A stretch of DNA of 64,000 bases from Kaistia sp. 32K (GCF_016629525.1 NZ_AP024269.1:2976001-3040000); one strand, 5' to 3'. Numbered from the stretch's first letter, positions 15,200-25,248 are shown. Translations and numbers: made by a program. Notes: generated by a model not told the origin, from the sequence alone.

Positions 15200-17400
15200 G
15201 TGCCCGACTTCCCGGCGCTGGCGGGAGCGGCGGCCTTGGCAGGCGCCGCGCGACGGAACGACTTCAACAAGTAGGTGAGCCCGCGTCCGGTCTGGTAGAT
15301 CGAGATGCTGAAGAACCAGATCGTGCCGCGGAGAATTCCGATGTTCGTGCGGCGCGACCACTGGAACTTGGTCCATAGATCGGAGCTGGCGAACACGACG
15401 TCCGAAATCAGCTGGTAGTGACCGGCGACTGACGGCTCATAGCGCACGCCAAGCATCACGCCGTCCGGCGTCCGGGTCATGGCGCGAATGCTGATCGGCA
15501 GCGACTCGGTGGCAATCGGAACATTGGTCTTGAAGCGGACGTCGCAATAGAGATCGCGCGAGATCTCCGGCACCTTCACATTGCCGAGGTTGATGCGCGC
15601 GCCGCCGACAGAGGCATCCTCGATCGTCGCCGGCACGACCAGGTCTCCGACAAGGATCTCGCAGCGACGCTTGACGTCCACGCGACGGCTGGCGCGGCTT
15701 TCGCGCCGTTCCGAGACGACGCCGAGCGCGCAGCCGGCGATGATCAGGTTGAGCAGGTTCCAGCCACCCACCACCATGGCGACGTCGGCCTTGTAGGGTT
15801 CGTTGATGATACGCCACGCAGTCATGCCGACAGCGGCCACCAGCACGAAGAAGATGATGAAGAACGGACGTGACAGCTCGGAGACACGCGCGGTCTCGAG
15901 CGACTCGCTCTTCGCCGTCACCTTGAAGGTCGGCTTCGAGGGATTGAGGATGACCGAGACGAGTGCCGGTAGCAGGTAGACCGACTGCACATACTCATAC
16001 AGCTCCGAGATCCACGGCCAGCGGAAGCGGCCATAGAGGTAGTTCTGCATCATCAGGTTCACGAGCATGTAGGACGCGGTGTAGGCGATGAACTCGCCGC
16101 CAGACGCCGTAAAGATCTCGAGATTGAAGAAGAGGTAGCAGAGCGGCGCGAGCAAGAAGACCCAGCGCGTGATCGGGAAGAACCAGAAGAGCGTGCTGGA
16201 CATGTAGCAGAGGCGCTGCGGGATCGAGAGGCCGCGCTTTCCCGGCGGAAAGCGGAAGCGCAGGATCTGGTACATGCCCTGCGCCCAGCGGCTGCGCTGG
16301 CCAATGAAGGAGGCAAAGGTGGCGGGCTGCAGGCCGGCGATCAGCGGGCGGTCGACATAGACGCTGTGCCAGCCGCTGGCGTGCAGCTCGAGCGCCGTCT
16401 CGGCGTCCTCGGTGATCGACACGCCGGAGAAGCCGCCGGTCTGATCGAGCGCCGCGCGGCGCAGCACCGCGGCCGAGCCGCAGAAGAACGAGGCATCCCA
16501 CTTGTCGAGGCCGCGCTGGATGATGCCGTAGAACATTTCGTTCTCGGACGGCATCGTCTCGAAGGTGCGCAGATTGCGCTCGACGGGATCCGGGTTGAGG
16601 AAGAAGTGCGGCGACTGGACCAGGAAGAGCTTCGGATCTTCCTTGAAGTAGCCGACCGTGTAGAGCAGGAAATCGCGCGCCGGCGCATGGTCCGCATCGA
16701 AGACGACGACGAGGTCGCCCTTCGCATATTTCAGGCCGTTGTTCATGTTGCCGGCCTTGGCGTGCTCGTTGCGCTCGCGCGTCAGGTAGCGGCAGCCCAT
16801 GTCCTCGGCCAGCTTCTGCAGCGTGATCATGCGCTGTTCGGCTTCCTGGGCCGACTGCATGTTTTCCGCGTTGCGCTTCTGCACCGTGCCGCCATCATCG
16901 AGCAGCCAGACGGTCAGCTTGTCGGCCGGGTAATCCATCGCCTTGGCAGCGGCCAGCGTCGTCGCCAGCAGCTCGGGCTCTTCGTTGTAGGTCGGGACGA
17001 ACACGTCGACGGTCGGCAGGTCTGGATCGGACGACGAGATCTTGAGATTGCGCGGCGGATGCGGAAGCATCACCACGAACAAGCTCAGGAACAGCATGAA
17101 GATGCTGTACATTTCGCAGATGTAGACGAGGAAGCCGGGGATGAAGTTCTGCAGTTCGTTGACCGGCGGCAGCGTGCTGGTCGTCCGCCAATAGGCGTAG
17201 CGCAACACGATCGACGTGCCGAGCGCGAGCGCGATCTGACGCCAGACGCCAGCGCTGGTGAAGGTCTTCAACACCATCATCGCGCCGAGCACGGCCGCGC
17301 CGGCGATCAGATGCGTCTGAAGGTTGATCGGCAGGGTGATGAGAAAGACCATCACCAGGCCCACCAGGGCCCAGAGGAGCCCGATGCCGATCCGCGCCAT
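15196..17400 (-). CDS. bcsA: Cellulose synthase catalytic subunit BcsA with PilZ domain
   Basis: The protein is 734 aa, an inner-membrane family-2 glycosyltransferase. It has N-terminal TM helices, a catalytic GT domain and C-terminal TM helices. The GT motifs are DDG (168-170), DAD (235-237), TED (330-332) and QRSRW (368-372). A PilZ domain follows, with R569-x3-R573 and D595-A-S-V-G-G, the c-di-GMP-binding signature. It polymerises UDP-glucose into beta-1,4-glucan and should be activated by c-di-GMP. A diguanylate cyclase is encoded at 48282-49739. The ATG at 17400 has AGGGGG 7 nt upstream. It is the second gene of the operon after bcsN. Confidence 0.96.
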   Translation of the reverse strand: MARIGIGLLWALVGLVMVFLITLPINLQTHLIAGAAVLGAMMVLKTFTSAGVWRQIALALGTSIVLRYAYWRTTSTLPPVNELQNFIPGFLVYICEMYSIFMLFLSLFVVMLPHPPRNLKISSSDPDLPTVDVFVPTYNEEPELLATTLAAAKAMDYPADKLTVWLLDDGGTVQKRNAENMQSAQEAEQRMITLQKLAEDMGCRYLTRERNEHAKAGNMNNGLKYAKGDLVVVFDADHAPARDFLLYTVGYFKEDPKLFLVQSPHFFLNPDPVERNLRTFETMPSENEMFYGIIQRGLDKWDASFFCGSAAVLRRAALDQTGGFSGVSITEDAETALELHASGWHSVYVDRPLIAGLQPATFASFIGQRSRWAQGMYQILRFRFPPGKRGLSIPQRLCYMSSTLFWFFPITRWVFLLAPLCYLFFNLEIFTASGGEFIAYTASYMLVNLMMQNYLYGRFRWPWISELYEYVQSVYLLPALVSVILNPSKPTFKVTAKSESLETARVSELSRPFFIIFFVLVAAVGMTAWRIINEPYKADVAMVVGGWNLLNLIIAGCALGVVSERRESRASRRVDVKRRCEILVGDLVVPATIEDASVGGARINLGNVKVPEISRDLYCDVRFKTNVPIATESLPISIRAMTRTPDGVMLGVRYEPSVAGHYQLISDVVFASSDLWTKFQWSRRTNIGILRGTIWFFSISIYQTGRGLTYLLKSFRRAAPAKAAAPASAGKSGT

Positions 17401-17546
17401 CAGACGCCCCCTGCGAATGCGGACCGCAGCCCGGAAATGATAACGCGAGGCCCGATGCTTCGCGGATGACGGCAAACCCCGGCGAGGCCTTCGGCCCCCG
17501 CCTCAAACTTCCAACGCGCCTCGGCGTCACTGGTCATGTCATGCGC

Positions 17547-18458
17547 TCAGGGTTGCGGGGGTGGAACGGGGGCATAATCCTCGAAACGATTGACGGTCTC
17601 GGCCGCCGGCGGCGCGGCGGGCGCCTCGGCAACCGGCGCCGGCCTCGGCGCGCGGCGGACGGGCGCGGCGCGGACCGGCGCGGGCTCTGGGGCCGCCGGA
17701 ACCGCGACCGCAGCCTCCGGCACGACCGTCGCACCGAGCTGGCCGATCGTCGGCGGGATCGGCGGCGCGCCGCCATAGGGGTTCCAGTTCGCCGCCAGGA
17801 TGTAGGAGCTGATCGTCATGCCGGTCATGACGGCGAGCAGCTCGGCCTCGCTGGAGCGCGGCTCGCAGAGCCGGAGGCGGATCGAGATCGTCCCCTGGCC
17901 GATGGTGAAGTTGGAATCGAGATCGGGCCCGCGCACGCGCTGCCAGGCATAGAGGCAGGTATCGCCCTGGGCCGAGTTGCCCGATGCATAGCCGAACGAG
18001 CCATAGCGGTTCTGGGCGTAGTAGGGCGAAACGCGCATCGGCACGCCGGGAAGCGCCTCGCGCATCTCCGCCCCGACCGCCGACAGGCTGAGCGCCGGGT
18101 TCGACTGCAGGTTCTCGACCCCCGTCACCACCTTCACCGGACCGAACAGCGTGACGTTCACGGCGTTCTGCCCGGCGGTGTGGGAACGGTTGGTCAGGAT
18201 GATCTCCTGCGCCGTCGCGTTGGCATAGTGCCGCTCGATGACGCCGACGACACCCGGACCACCGGGCGGCATGTCGACAAAGGCGGTCTCGATCGGCACG
18301 CGCGTCGCGATCGACCCCGACGTGATCGGCTTGCCGCCGCCGCAGGCGGCGAGGCTGAGCAGCGCCAGCGCGGACGCGACGCCCTTGAGGGAGGGGTGGA
18401 TCGATCGGGGGAGCGGGAGCGGCGTGAGGAGCGACCTGGGGGGCATGGCGGCTCTCAT
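17547..18458 (-). CDS. bcsN: Cellulose biosynthesis protein BcsN (lipoprotein)
   Basis: The protein is about 303 aa. The N-terminus has a lipoprotein signal with lipobox LAAC (LALLSLAACGGGKP), placing it at a membrane on the periplasmic side. The body (NAVNVTLFGPVKVVTGVENL, GDTCLYAWQRVRGPDLD, ISIRLRLCEP) and its position ahead of bcsA match BcsN of type III cellulose operons of Rhizobiales; its biochemical role is not established. A Pro/Ala-rich tail covers about residues 225-290. The start is uncertain between ATG 18458 and ATG 18446. It is probably the first gene of the bcsN-A-B-Z-TPR transcription unit. Confidence 0.83.
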   Translation of the reverse strand: MRAAMPPRSLLTPLPLPRSIHPSLKGVASALALLSLAACGGGKPITSGSIATRVPIETAFVDMPPGGPGVVGVIERHYANATAQEIILTNRSHTAGQNAVNVTLFGPVKVVTGVENLQSNPALSLSAVGAEMREALPGVPMRVSPYYAQNRYGSFGYASGNSAQGDTCLYAWQRVRGPDLDSNFTIGQGTISIRLRLCEPRSSEAELLAVMTGMTISSYILAANWNPYGGAPPIPPTIGQLGATVVPEAAVAVPAAPEPAPVRAAPVRRAPRPAPVAEAPAAPPAAETVNRFEDYAPVPPPQP

Positions 18459-18770
18459 CCGACGAACCGATTCAGGGTTCGCCCGGAACCGCCGGCACAT
18501 CGCCCGGTGGCCCGACCCCAAATTCCTGCCCGCATCGATCGCCCCCATTGCCCGTTCAGCGGCATCGCCGCATCGGCCGCGATGGCTGTTCGGGCCTCGC
18601 CGCGAACCGCCTTCAGCTTTGGAGCTCAACCTGTTCGAGCATGGTTAACAAACGGTTACGATCCGAATGTTAAGGGCCGTTAATCATAAAAAGCAGCGGA
18701 GAAAAATGCGAATAACAGCAAGCCGTTGCGCCGAAGACGCGCCCGTGAGCGCATCCCCTAACGGCAGCCG
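18459..18770. promoter_or_regulatory. Upstream region of the bcs operon with CtrA-like half-sites
   Basis: This 312-bp gene-free stretch lies between bcsN and the HIT gene. On the minus strand it holds TTAACCAT (18648-18641), a known CtrA half-site form. A TTAA-N6-TTAA pair (18670-18683) is one base short of the canonical N7 spacing. A GATTC (GANTC, possible CcrM site) is at 18469-18473. The part from about 18640 to 18720 is AT-rich and is the likely promoter of the cellulose operon. Confidence 0.4.
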
Positions 18771-19190
18771 TCAGCCCGCTTTCGCGACAGCCGACTGCAG
18801 GCGGGAAATCAGCGCCTCGCGCTCGTCCGCCGGATAGGGCTCGCGAGTGCCCTGCCCCCAGACGGGCCCCGGCCAGGCGGCGTCGCCGACCGAGCGGCCG
18901 ATGACGTGGACATGCATCTGGCGGACGATGTTGCCGAGCGCTCCGACATTGAGCTTGTCGAACGTCGCCACGGCGCCGAGCAGGAGGCCGGCGCGCTTGG
19001 TCTCGACCGCCAAGACGGCGAGTTCCGCGTCAGGCAGCTCCGTCCACTCTTCCAGCCCCGGCTTGCGCGGCAGGAGCAGGAGCCAGGGATAGCGGCGATC
19101 ATCCATCAGGCGGAGCTGGCAGAGCGGCCATTCGGCGACGAAGATGCTGTCCGCAGCGATGCGCTCGGCGATTTCGAACGTCTCGCTCAC
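18771..19190 (-). CDS. HIT-family protein (nucleotide hydrolase/transferase)
   Basis: The protein is 139 aa. The histidine-triad region reads [16 protein letters not shown] (about residues 88-103), close to the HIT consensus with a Q before the first His. Residue features KLNVGALGN also fit the family. HIT proteins act on nucleotide phosphoramidates or sulfates; the substrate here is unknown. The start is GTG in a GTGA overlap with the stop of the upstream UDP-glucuronate decarboxylase gene, so the two are translationally coupled. Confidence 0.85.
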   Translation of the reverse strand: MSETFEIAERIAADSIFVAEWPLCQLRLMDDRRYPWLLLLPRKPGLEEWTELPDAELAVLAVETKRAGLLLGAVATFDKLNVGALGNIVRQMHVHVIGRSVGDAAWPGPVWGQGTREPYPADEREALISRLQSAVAKAG

Positions 19191-20143
19191 GCCGCCGACT
19201 CCGACAGCAGGCCGTCGAAATAGGCGATGGTGTGGCGCAGCCCCTCGTCGAGCTCGATCGTCGGCTTCCAGTCGAGCACGCGACCGGCCAGCGTGATGTC
19301 GGGCTGGCGCTGGCGCGGATCGTCGGAGGGCAGCGGCTGGAAGACGAGCTTCGACGACGAGCCGGTCAGCGCGATCACCCGTTCCGCCAGCTGGCGGATG
19401 GTGAATTCGTTGGGATTGCCGACATTGATCGGACCGGTCACCTCGTCGCCGGTATCCATCAGGCGGGTCATGCCCTCGAGCAGGTCGTCGACATAGCAGA
19501 AGGAGCGCGTCTGCTGGCCCTCGCCATAGATGGTGATGTCCTCGCCACGGAGCGCCTGCACGATGAAGTTGGAGACAACGCGCCCGTCATTCGGGTGCAT
19601 GCGCGGGCCATAGGTATTGAAGATCCGCATCACCTTGATGCGCAGCTTGTGCTGGCGCCAGTAGTCGAAGAACAGCGTCTCGGCGCAGCGCTTGCCCTCG
19701 TCGTAGCAGGAGCGGATGCCGATCGGGTTGACGTTGCCCCAGTAATCCTCGGTCTGCGGATGCACGCTCGGATCGCCATAGACCTCGGAGGTCGAGGCCT
19801 GCAGGATCTTCGCCTTCAGGCGCTTGGCCAGCCCCAGCATGTTGATCGCGCCATGGACGCTGACCTTGGTCGTCGCCACGGGATCGTGCTGGTAATGCAC
19901 CGGCGAGGCCGGACAGGCGAGGTTGTAGATCTCGTCGACCTCGACATAGAGCGGGAACGTCACGTCGTGCCGCAACAGCTCGAACCGCTTGTGACCGATC
20001 AGATGCTCGATGTTGCGACGCGAACCGGTGAAGAAATTGTCGGCGCAGAGCACCTCGTCGCCGCGCGCCAGCAGCCGGTCGCAAAGATGCGAGCCCAGGA
20101 AGCCGGCGCCGCCGGTGACGAGTATGCGCTTGTTCGAATGCAT
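19187..20143 (-). CDS. UDP-glucuronate decarboxylase (UDP-xylose synthase), SDR family
   Basis: The protein is 318 aa. It shows NAD-binding [11 protein letters not shown] (about 9-19), the decarboxylase-specific segment [17 protein letters not shown], the active site TSEVYGDP, and the catalytic Tyr-Lys in RSCYDEGKR. The family converts UDP-glucuronate to UDP-xylose, a precursor of surface polysaccharides. The ATG at 20143 has GAGAGG upstream; the longer open frame lacks a ribosome site. It overlaps the HIT gene by 4 nt and lies about 1.7 kb upstream of the cellulose operon on the same strand, suggesting a local polysaccharide region. Confidence 0.92.
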   Translation of the reverse strand: MHSNKRILVTGGAGFLGSHLCDRLLARGDEVLCADNFFTGSRRNIEHLIGHKRFELLRHDVTFPLYVEVDEIYNLACPASPVHYQHDPVATTKVSVHGAINMLGLAKRLKAKILQASTSEVYGDPSVHPQTEDYWGNVNPIGIRSCYDEGKRCAETLFFDYWRQHKLRIKVMRIFNTYGPRMHPNDGRVVSNFIVQALRGEDITIYGEGQQTRSFCYVDDLLEGMTRLMDTGDEVTGPINVGNPNEFTIRQLAERVIALTGSSSKLVFQPLPSDDPRQRQPDITLAGRVLDWKPTIELDEGLRHTIAYFDGLLSESAA

Positions 20144-20457
20144 GGGGGCCTCTCGAATCGTGTGCGGGCATCCTGACCGGTTTCCCCGACCCCGCCAATG
20201 CGGCGCGGCCGCCGATCGGGCGGCATTTCCGTCACAGGCTATCGGCAAGAACCAGAAATCCAGAATCCGGCGCGATTACACCTTGATTCTGCCCCCGGCG
20301 GTGGGTTTGCATCGAACTGCAACCAGCGCTGGTGAGTCCCCGCCGGCCGGCTTGCCACCCGCACACCGTCCGAGGTCGACGTGTCCACCATCGCCGAGAA
20401 GCGCCGCATGCCGACATGCGCGCGCTTGCATGCGCCGCCACATCGGGAAACCGCCCG
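20144..20457. other. Divergent intergenic region without recognisable genes
   Basis: These 314 bp separate the UXS gene (leftward) from the EamA transporter (rightward). It presumably carries both promoters. I see no RNA gene, repeat or convincing promoter hexamers. Confidence 0.5.
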
Positions 20458-21357
20458 ATGACCGCCGTCCTGCCCGTCTCCAACGACCAGACGGAACGCG
20501 TCGTCGCCGGAATCCTGATCGCCCTCTCCGGCAACATCATGTTCGCCACCAGCGACGCGATCGTGAAGCTGCTGACGGCGCGCTATTCCGTCTTCCAGAT
20601 CATCGTCAGCCAGGCCCTCTTCGCGCTGATCCCGCTCACCGTGATCATCCTGCGCAAGGGCGGCTTCCGCTCGCTCCGGGTCCGCCATCCGCGCCTGGTG
20701 GTGCTGCGCGGCGTCCTCGCCGGCACGGCGACGGTGTTCGGCTTTTATAGTTTCTCGCAGTTGCCGCTCGCCGAAAGCTATTCGATCGCCTTCTGCACGC
20801 CGCTCTTCGTCACGCTGCTGTCGATCCCGATCCTCGGCGAGAAGGTCGGACTGCATCGCTGGGGCGCGGTCCTCGCCGGCTTCGTCGGCATCCTCGTGAT
20901 GGTGCGCCCCGGCTTCGCCACCCTGCATGTCGGCCATGCCGCCGCGTTGATCGGCGCCGGCCTCGGCGCCTTCACCGTGCTCGTCCTGCGCCGCATCGCG
21001 CGCGAAGAGATGCGCGCCGTGATGGTGCTCGCCGTCGTCACCGGGCTGATCGTGGTCAGCCTGCCCGGCATGTTCCTGACGTTCCGCATGCCGACGCTGC
21101 CGGACATGGCGCTCTTCGCCTGCACCGGCCTGCTGATGGGCAGCGCCCAGTTCTTCATCGCGAAATCGCTGTCGCTGGCGCCGGCCTCGGTCATCGCGCC
21201 AATGCAGTATTCGATGATCCTCTGGGCGATCATCTATGGCGCGCTGCTGTTCGGCACGCGTGTCGACCCGATCATGGTGGTCGGCGCGACGATCGTCATC
21301 GCCAGCGGCCTCTACATCATGCACCGCGAGAGACGGCGGGGTCACCGGAGGCGGTAG
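20458..21357 (+). CDS. EamA-family (DMT superfamily) transporter
   Basis: The protein is 299 aa with about ten hydrophobic helices arranged as two EamA repeats (about residues 15-145 and 160-290). It has the family end-of-repeat patterns LSIPILGEKVGLHRWGAVLA and WAIIYGALLFGTRVDPIMVV. It is an inner-membrane drug/metabolite exporter of unknown substrate. The ATG at 20458 puts the first helix at a normal distance; the longer frame from 20332 adds an Arg/His-rich stretch unlikely to be translated. No partner gene is adjacent. Confidence 0.85.
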   Translation: MTAVLPVSNDQTERVVAGILIALSGNIMFATSDAIVKLLTARYSVFQIIVSQALFALIPLTVIILRKGGFRSLRVRHPRLVVLRGVLAGTATVFGFYSFSQLPLAESYSIAFCTPLFVTLLSIPILGEKVGLHRWGAVLAGFVGILVMVRPGFATLHVGHAAALIGAGLGAFTVLVLRRIAREEMRAVMVLAVVTGLIVVSLPGMFLTFRMPTLPDMALFACTGLLMGSAQFFIAKSLSLAPASVIAPMQYSMILWAIIYGALLFGTRVDPIMVVGATIVIASGLYIMHRERRRGHRRR

Positions 21358-21370
21358 AGCCAGGGCTAGA

Positions 21371-21512
21371 GCAAGCCCCTCACCCTACCCTCTCCCGCGA
21401 GCGGGCGAGGGGTTCGGCCGGCAGCCTTCATAACGATTGAGCGTTTCAACAAACGCTGGCGAACTCCCTCGCCCGCTTGCGGGAGAGGGTTGGGGTGAGG
21501 GTCCGCGCTTGC
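21371..21512. repeat. Palindromic intergenic repeat, family A (copy 1)
   Basis: The outer arms GCAAGCCCCTCACCC... and ...GGGGTGAGGGTCCGCGCTTGC are imperfect inverted repeats containing the core CCCTCTCCCGC/GCGGGAGAGGG. A nested hairpin AGCGTTT-CAAC-AAACGCT lies at 21440-21457. It lies between two convergent genes (EamA transporter and folD) and shares its cores with 25097-25230. It may act as a bidirectional terminator. Confidence 0.75.
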
Positions 21513-21548
21513 TTCGCCGCTGCTCGAGGGCGGCGAAGACAGGAGCCC

Positions 21549-22481
21549 CTAGAACTTCGGCTCGGGCTGGCCGGCGGCGCGGCAGGCGGCCGTCAGCGTG
21601 TTGGCCATCAGCATGGCGATGGTCATCGGGCCGACGCCGCCGGGAACCGGCGTGATCGCCGACGCGACGGCAGCCGCCTCGGCATAGGCGACGTCGCCGA
21701 CGAGGCGCGTCTTGCCTTCGCCGCGCTCGGGCGCCGGAATGCGGTTCATGCCGACATCGATGACGACGGCGCCGGGCTTGACCCAGTCGCCGCGCACCAT
21801 CTCCGGCCGGCCCACCGCCGCGACGATGATATCGGCCTTACGCGCCAGCGCCGGCAGGTCGCGGCTGCGCGAATGCGCCACCGTCACCGTGCAGCTCTCC
21901 TGCAGCAGCAATTTCGCCATCGGCTTGCCGACGATGTTGGAGCGGCCGATCACCAGCGCGTCCTTGCCGGCGAGATCCCCGCCCAGCACGCGCTGGATCA
22001 GCAGCAGGCAGCCCGCCGGCGTGCAGGAGACCAGCGCGCGATCGCGCTCGCCGATCGCCAGCCGGCCGACATTGATCGGGTGGAAGCCGTCGACGTCCTT
22101 GGCCGGATCGATCGCCTCGATCACCTTCGACGTGTCGATGTGCCGGGGCAGCGGCAGCTGGACGAGAATGCCGTGGATGGCCGGATCGCGGTTCAGCTGC
22201 TCGACGATGGCGAGGACATCGGCCTCTCTGGTATCGAGCGGCAGCGTGTGCTGCACCGAATGGAAGCCGAGCTCGGTCGCCTTGCGCCCCTTGGCGCCGA
22301 CATAGACCTGGCTCGCGGCATCGTCGCCGACGAGCACGACCGCGAGGCCGGGCGCCACGCCGCCATTGGCGATCAGCCGCGCGGTCTCTGTCGCGACCTG
22401 CGCCGTGATCTCGGCCGCGACCGCCTTGCCGTCGATCACGGCAGCCTTGGCCTCAGCGGAAGATGACAGTCCGTGTGTCAT
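21549..22481 (-). CDS. folD: Bifunctional methylene-THF dehydrogenase / methenyl-THF cyclohydrolase
   Basis: The protein is 310 aa. FolD signatures are all present: [13 protein letters not shown] with the catalytic Tyr-Lys pair, [31 protein letters not shown]-binding [11 protein letters not shown], and [12 protein letters not shown] near the end. It interconverts 5,10-methylene-, methenyl- and 10-formyl-THF in the cytosol. The ATG at 22481 overlaps the end of purU by 29 nt; no better start is visible. With PurU it would convert one-carbon units to formate, as often seen with methylamine or betaine demethylation. Confidence 0.95.
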   Translation of the reverse strand: MTHGLSSSAEAKAAVIDGKAVAAEITAQVATETARLIANGGVAPGLAVVLVGDDAASQVYVGAKGRKATELGFHSVQHTLPLDTREADVLAIVEQLNRDPAIHGILVQLPLPRHIDTSKVIEAIDPAKDVDGFHPINVGRLAIGERDRALVSCTPAGCLLLIQRVLGGDLAGKDALVIGRSNIVGKPMAKLLLQESCTVTVAHSRSRDLPALARKADIIVAAVGRPEMVRGDWVKPGAVVIDVGMNRIPAPERGEGKTRLVGDVAYAEAAAVASAITPVPGGVGPMTIAMLMANTLTAACRAAGQPEPKF

Positions 22482-23313
22482 TGAGAAGGACCCGATGCTC
22501 GATGTGGAACTTGACCGCACGGGCCAGCACTGTGTTCTCGATGTCGCGACCGATGGCGATCATCGCCTCGGCCGACATGGAATGATCGACGCGGCCGACA
22601 TCCTGCTCGATGATCGGACCCTCGTCGAGCTCGGCGGTCACGTAATGCGCCGTCGCGCCGATCAGCTTGACGCCGCGCTCATGCGCGCGGTGATAGGGCT
22701 TGGCGCCCTTGAAGCTCGGCAGGAACGAATGGTGGATGTTGATGACGCGGCCGGCGAGACGGGCCGACATGTCATCCGACAGCACCTGCATGTAGCGGGC
22801 GAGCACGACGAGATCGATCTTCTGATCGTCGATCAGGGCGAGGATCTCGCTCTCCTGCTCTTCCTTGCTGCGGCCATCGACGGGAACATAGTGGTAGGGC
22901 AGCCCCTCCCCCTCGACCCGGCGGCGCATCGTCTCGTGGTTGGAGACGACGGAAACCAGATCCATCGGCAGCTGGCCGATCGAATTGCGATAGAGCAGGT
23001 CGTTCAGGCAGTGCCCCATCTTGGAAACCAGGATCATGACGCGCGGCTTGATGCGCAGATCATGCAGCTTCCAGTCGAAATCATAGGCGGTCGCGACCGG
23101 CTCGAAGCCGCGCGAAAAGCTATCCAGCGTCGTATCCGGCAGGCCGGAGAACGAAACGCGCATGAAGAAGCGGCCACTGTCGGGATCGCCATACTGGGCG
23201 CTCTCGACGATGTTGCAACCCTGCGAGGCAATGCAGTTCGCCACGGCGGCGACGATACCTCGACGGTCGCCGCACGACAGGGTGAGTACAAAACGCGCGG
23301 GATCGACTGACAT
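22453..23313 (-). CDS. purU: Formyltetrahydrofolate deformylase
   Basis: The protein is 286 aa. An N-terminal ACT domain (about 5-80, [20 protein letters not shown]) precedes the formyltransferase-type catalytic domain. That domain has [20 protein letters not shown] and [20 protein letters not shown], containing the catalytic His and Asp. PurU hydrolyses 10-formyl-THF to formate and THF. The ATG at 23313 matches the family N-terminus. It is the first gene of the purU-folD pair. Confidence 0.95.
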   Translation of the reverse strand: MSVDPARFVLTLSCGDRRGIVAAVANCIASQGCNIVESAQYGDPDSGRFFMRVSFSGLPDTTLDSFSRGFEPVATAYDFDWKLHDLRIKPRVMILVSKMGHCLNDLLYRNSIGQLPMDLVSVVSNHETMRRRVEGEGLPYHYVPVDGRSKEEQESEILALIDDQKIDLVVLARYMQVLSDDMSARLAGRVINIHHSFLPSFKGAKPYHRAHERGVKLIGATAHYVTAELDEGPIIEQDVGRVDHSMSAEAMIAIGRDIENTVLARAVKFHIEHRVLLNDTRTVIFR

Positions 23314-23487
23314 GGGTGCACTGGCCTCGTGTGGATAGAACGGAGCTGCCGCTCCGGAGCCGCGAGGACTAGCGTCCGGATCGCCGGACCGCAACTGACA
23401 ACTGCGTCGCATCCGGCGAAAGCCAGCAACACTTGCACCGCAACACCGCGCCGGACAGAGTACGGCACCCTTATCCAGGAAGCCGCC

Positions 23488-24183
23488 ATGACCGAGCCGA
23501 GCTATGTCGTCACCCCGCCGCCCCGCGTTTCGGTCGGCGTGCGCGATTCGTCCGCCCGCTTTCCCGTGCACCGGATCTACTGCGTCGGCCGCAACTACGC
23601 CGCCCACGCCCGCGAGATGGGGCATGACCCGGACCGCGAGCCGCCCTTCTTCTTCCTGAAGAACCCCGACGACATCGTCGAGGCGGGAACGGCGGTCCCC
23701 TACCCGTCGCAGACGTCCGACCTGCATCACGAGGCCGAGCTGGTGGTGGCGCTCGGTGAGGGCGGCAGCGACATCGCGCCGGAAGACGCGCTCTCGCATG
23801 TCTATGGCTATGCGATCGGCCTCGACCTGACGCTTCGCGACGTGCAGGCGGAAGCGAAGAAAGCGGCGCGCCCCTGGGCCACCGCCAAGGCGTTCGCCGC
23901 CTCCGCGCCGATCGGCGATATCGTGCCGGCGAGCGTCCTCGGCCATCCCGCCTCGGGCCGCCTGACGGCGACCGTCAACGGCCAGCCGCGCCAGGAAGGC
24001 GACCTCGCCGACATGATCTGGTCGGTTCCCGAGATCATCGCGCATCTGTCGCGCTGGTTCGTGCTGGCGCCGGGCGATCTCATCTTCACGGGCACGCCGG
24101 CTGGCGTCGGCGGGCTGGAGCGCGGCGATGTCGTCGTGGCTGAGATCGACGGCATCGGCAGCCTCGAGGTGTCGATCCGCTGA
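23488..24183 (+). CDS. Fumarylacetoacetate hydrolase-family protein
   Basis: The protein is 231 aa. Metal-binding residues of the FAH fold are visible: HHEAELVVALG (His-Glu-x-Glu) and GLDLTLRDVQ (Asp). The C-terminal FTGTPAGVGGLERGDVV is typical. The family cleaves C-C bonds of acylpyruvates or decarboxylates oxaloacetate; at this length it resembles the YcgM/FAHD1 type rather than true fumarylacetoacetase. The ATG at 23488 has AGGA upstream. It is divergent from purU and followed by nadK on the same strand. Confidence 0.9.
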   Translation: MTEPSYVVTPPPRVSVGVRDSSARFPVHRIYCVGRNYAAHAREMGHDPDREPPFFFLKNPDDIVEAGTAVPYPSQTSDLHHEAELVVALGEGGSDIAPEDALSHVYGYAIGLDLTLRDVQAEAKKAARPWATAKAFAASAPIGDIVPASVLGHPASGRLTATVNGQPRQEGDLADMIWSVPEIIAHLSRWFVLAPGDLIFTGTPAGVGGLERGDVVVAEIDGIGSLEVSIR

Positions 24184-24299
24184 CGCCCTTCAAAGCAAGG
24201 GTGTCACAGCAACGGTTTGGAAACACGCCAGCGGCATGATAGGCCCTTGATGAAACGGGCAATACGGCCACGACCCGCCGTCGCGACCGGGAGGAGACC

Positions 24300-25082
24300 A
24301 TGGCGATCGAACCAGCGCGGCACGGGGCGATCGCCTTCATCGCCAGCGGCACCCCGGATTCGACCGAGGCGCAAGCGCGGCTGACGGCGCTCTATGACGG
24401 CACCGATCCCGAGACGGCCGACGTCATCGTCGCGCTCGGCGGCGACGGCTTCATGCTGCAGACGCTGCATCGCTTCATGAATTCGGGCAAGCCGATCTAC
24501 GGCATGAACCGCGGTTCGGTCGGCTTCCTGATGAACGAATATCGCGAGGACGATCTGCGCGACCGCCTGGCGGCCGCCGTCCCCTCGACGCTGCATCCGC
24601 TCCGCATGGACGCCCATGACGCGGCCGGCAACGAACACCGCGCCTTCGCGATCAACGAGGTCTCGCTGTTCCGCCAGTCCTACCAGACGGCGAAGCTGCG
24701 GATCTCGATCGACAACCAGGTTCGGCTGGAGGAACTGATCGGCGACGGCGTGCTGGTTTCGACGCCGGCCGGATCGACCGCCTACAACCTTTCGGCGCAC
24801 GGTCCCATCCTGCCGATCCACGCGCCGCTGCTGGCGTTGACGCCCATCAGCGCCTTCCGGCCGCGCCACTGGCGCGGCGCGCTCATTCCCGATCGCGTCA
24901 CCGTGTCGATCGAGGTGCTCGAGCCCGAGAAGCGCCCCGTCAACGCCGTCGCCGATCACACCGAGATCAAGTCGGTCCTGAAGATCGCCATCAAGCAGGA
25001 CCGGCGCGCCAAGAGCCTCATCCTGTTCGATCCCGGCCACAGCTGGGACGACCGCATCTTGGCGGAGCAGTTCCGCTACTGA
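24300..25082 (+). CDS. nadK: NAD kinase
   Basis: The protein is 260 aa. It carries the kinase motif [13 protein letters not shown] (GGDG), FAINEVSL with the NE pair, and [22 protein letters not shown], the glycine-rich conserved region of NAD kinases. It makes NADP from NAD and ATP in the cytosol. A GGAGGAG ribosome site precedes the ATG. It ends against a family A repeat. Confidence 0.95.
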   Translation: MAIEPARHGAIAFIASGTPDSTEAQARLTALYDGTDPETADVIVALGGDGFMLQTLHRFMNSGKPIYGMNRGSVGFLMNEYREDDLRDRLAAAVPSTLHPLRMDAHDAAGNEHRAFAINEVSLFRQSYQTAKLRISIDNQVRLEELIGDGVLVSTPAGSTAYNLSAHGPILPIHAPLLALTPISAFRPRHWRGALIPDRVTVSIEVLEPEKRPVNAVADHTEIKSVLKIAIKQDRRAKSLILFDPGHSWDDRILAEQFRY

Positions 25083-25096
25083 GGCCGAGGCGGACA

Positions 25097-25230
25097 AGAA
25101 GCCCCTCACCCCAACCCTCTCCCGCAGGCGGGAGAGGGAGCGCCGAGAGCTCAGCCTCTCCATCGCCAACCCGCCGGCCCAAAAGCCCTCGCCCGCTTGC
25201 GGGAGAGGGTTGGGTGAAGGTCTTGCTTCT
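25097..25230. repeat. Palindromic intergenic repeat, family A (copy 2)
   Basis: AGAAGC at the left end and GCTTCT at the right end bracket CCTCACCCCAACCCTCTCCCGC and its imperfect reverse complement. The same cores occur in 21371-21512. It again sits between convergent genes (nadK and the nitroreductase). Confidence 0.75.
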
Positions 25231-25248
25231 AGAAACAGTCCGCTCGGC

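Noticed and set aside
12950..15274. Long plus-strand ORF (774 codons) antisense to bcsB
   Set aside because: Shadow frame; the opposite strand codes for a complete BcsB with overlapping operon neighbours.
21371..25230. Family A repeats as a CRISPR array or insertion-sequence ends
   Set aside because: Copies are few, far apart and palindromic; no regular spacers, cas genes, transposase or target-site duplications are present.
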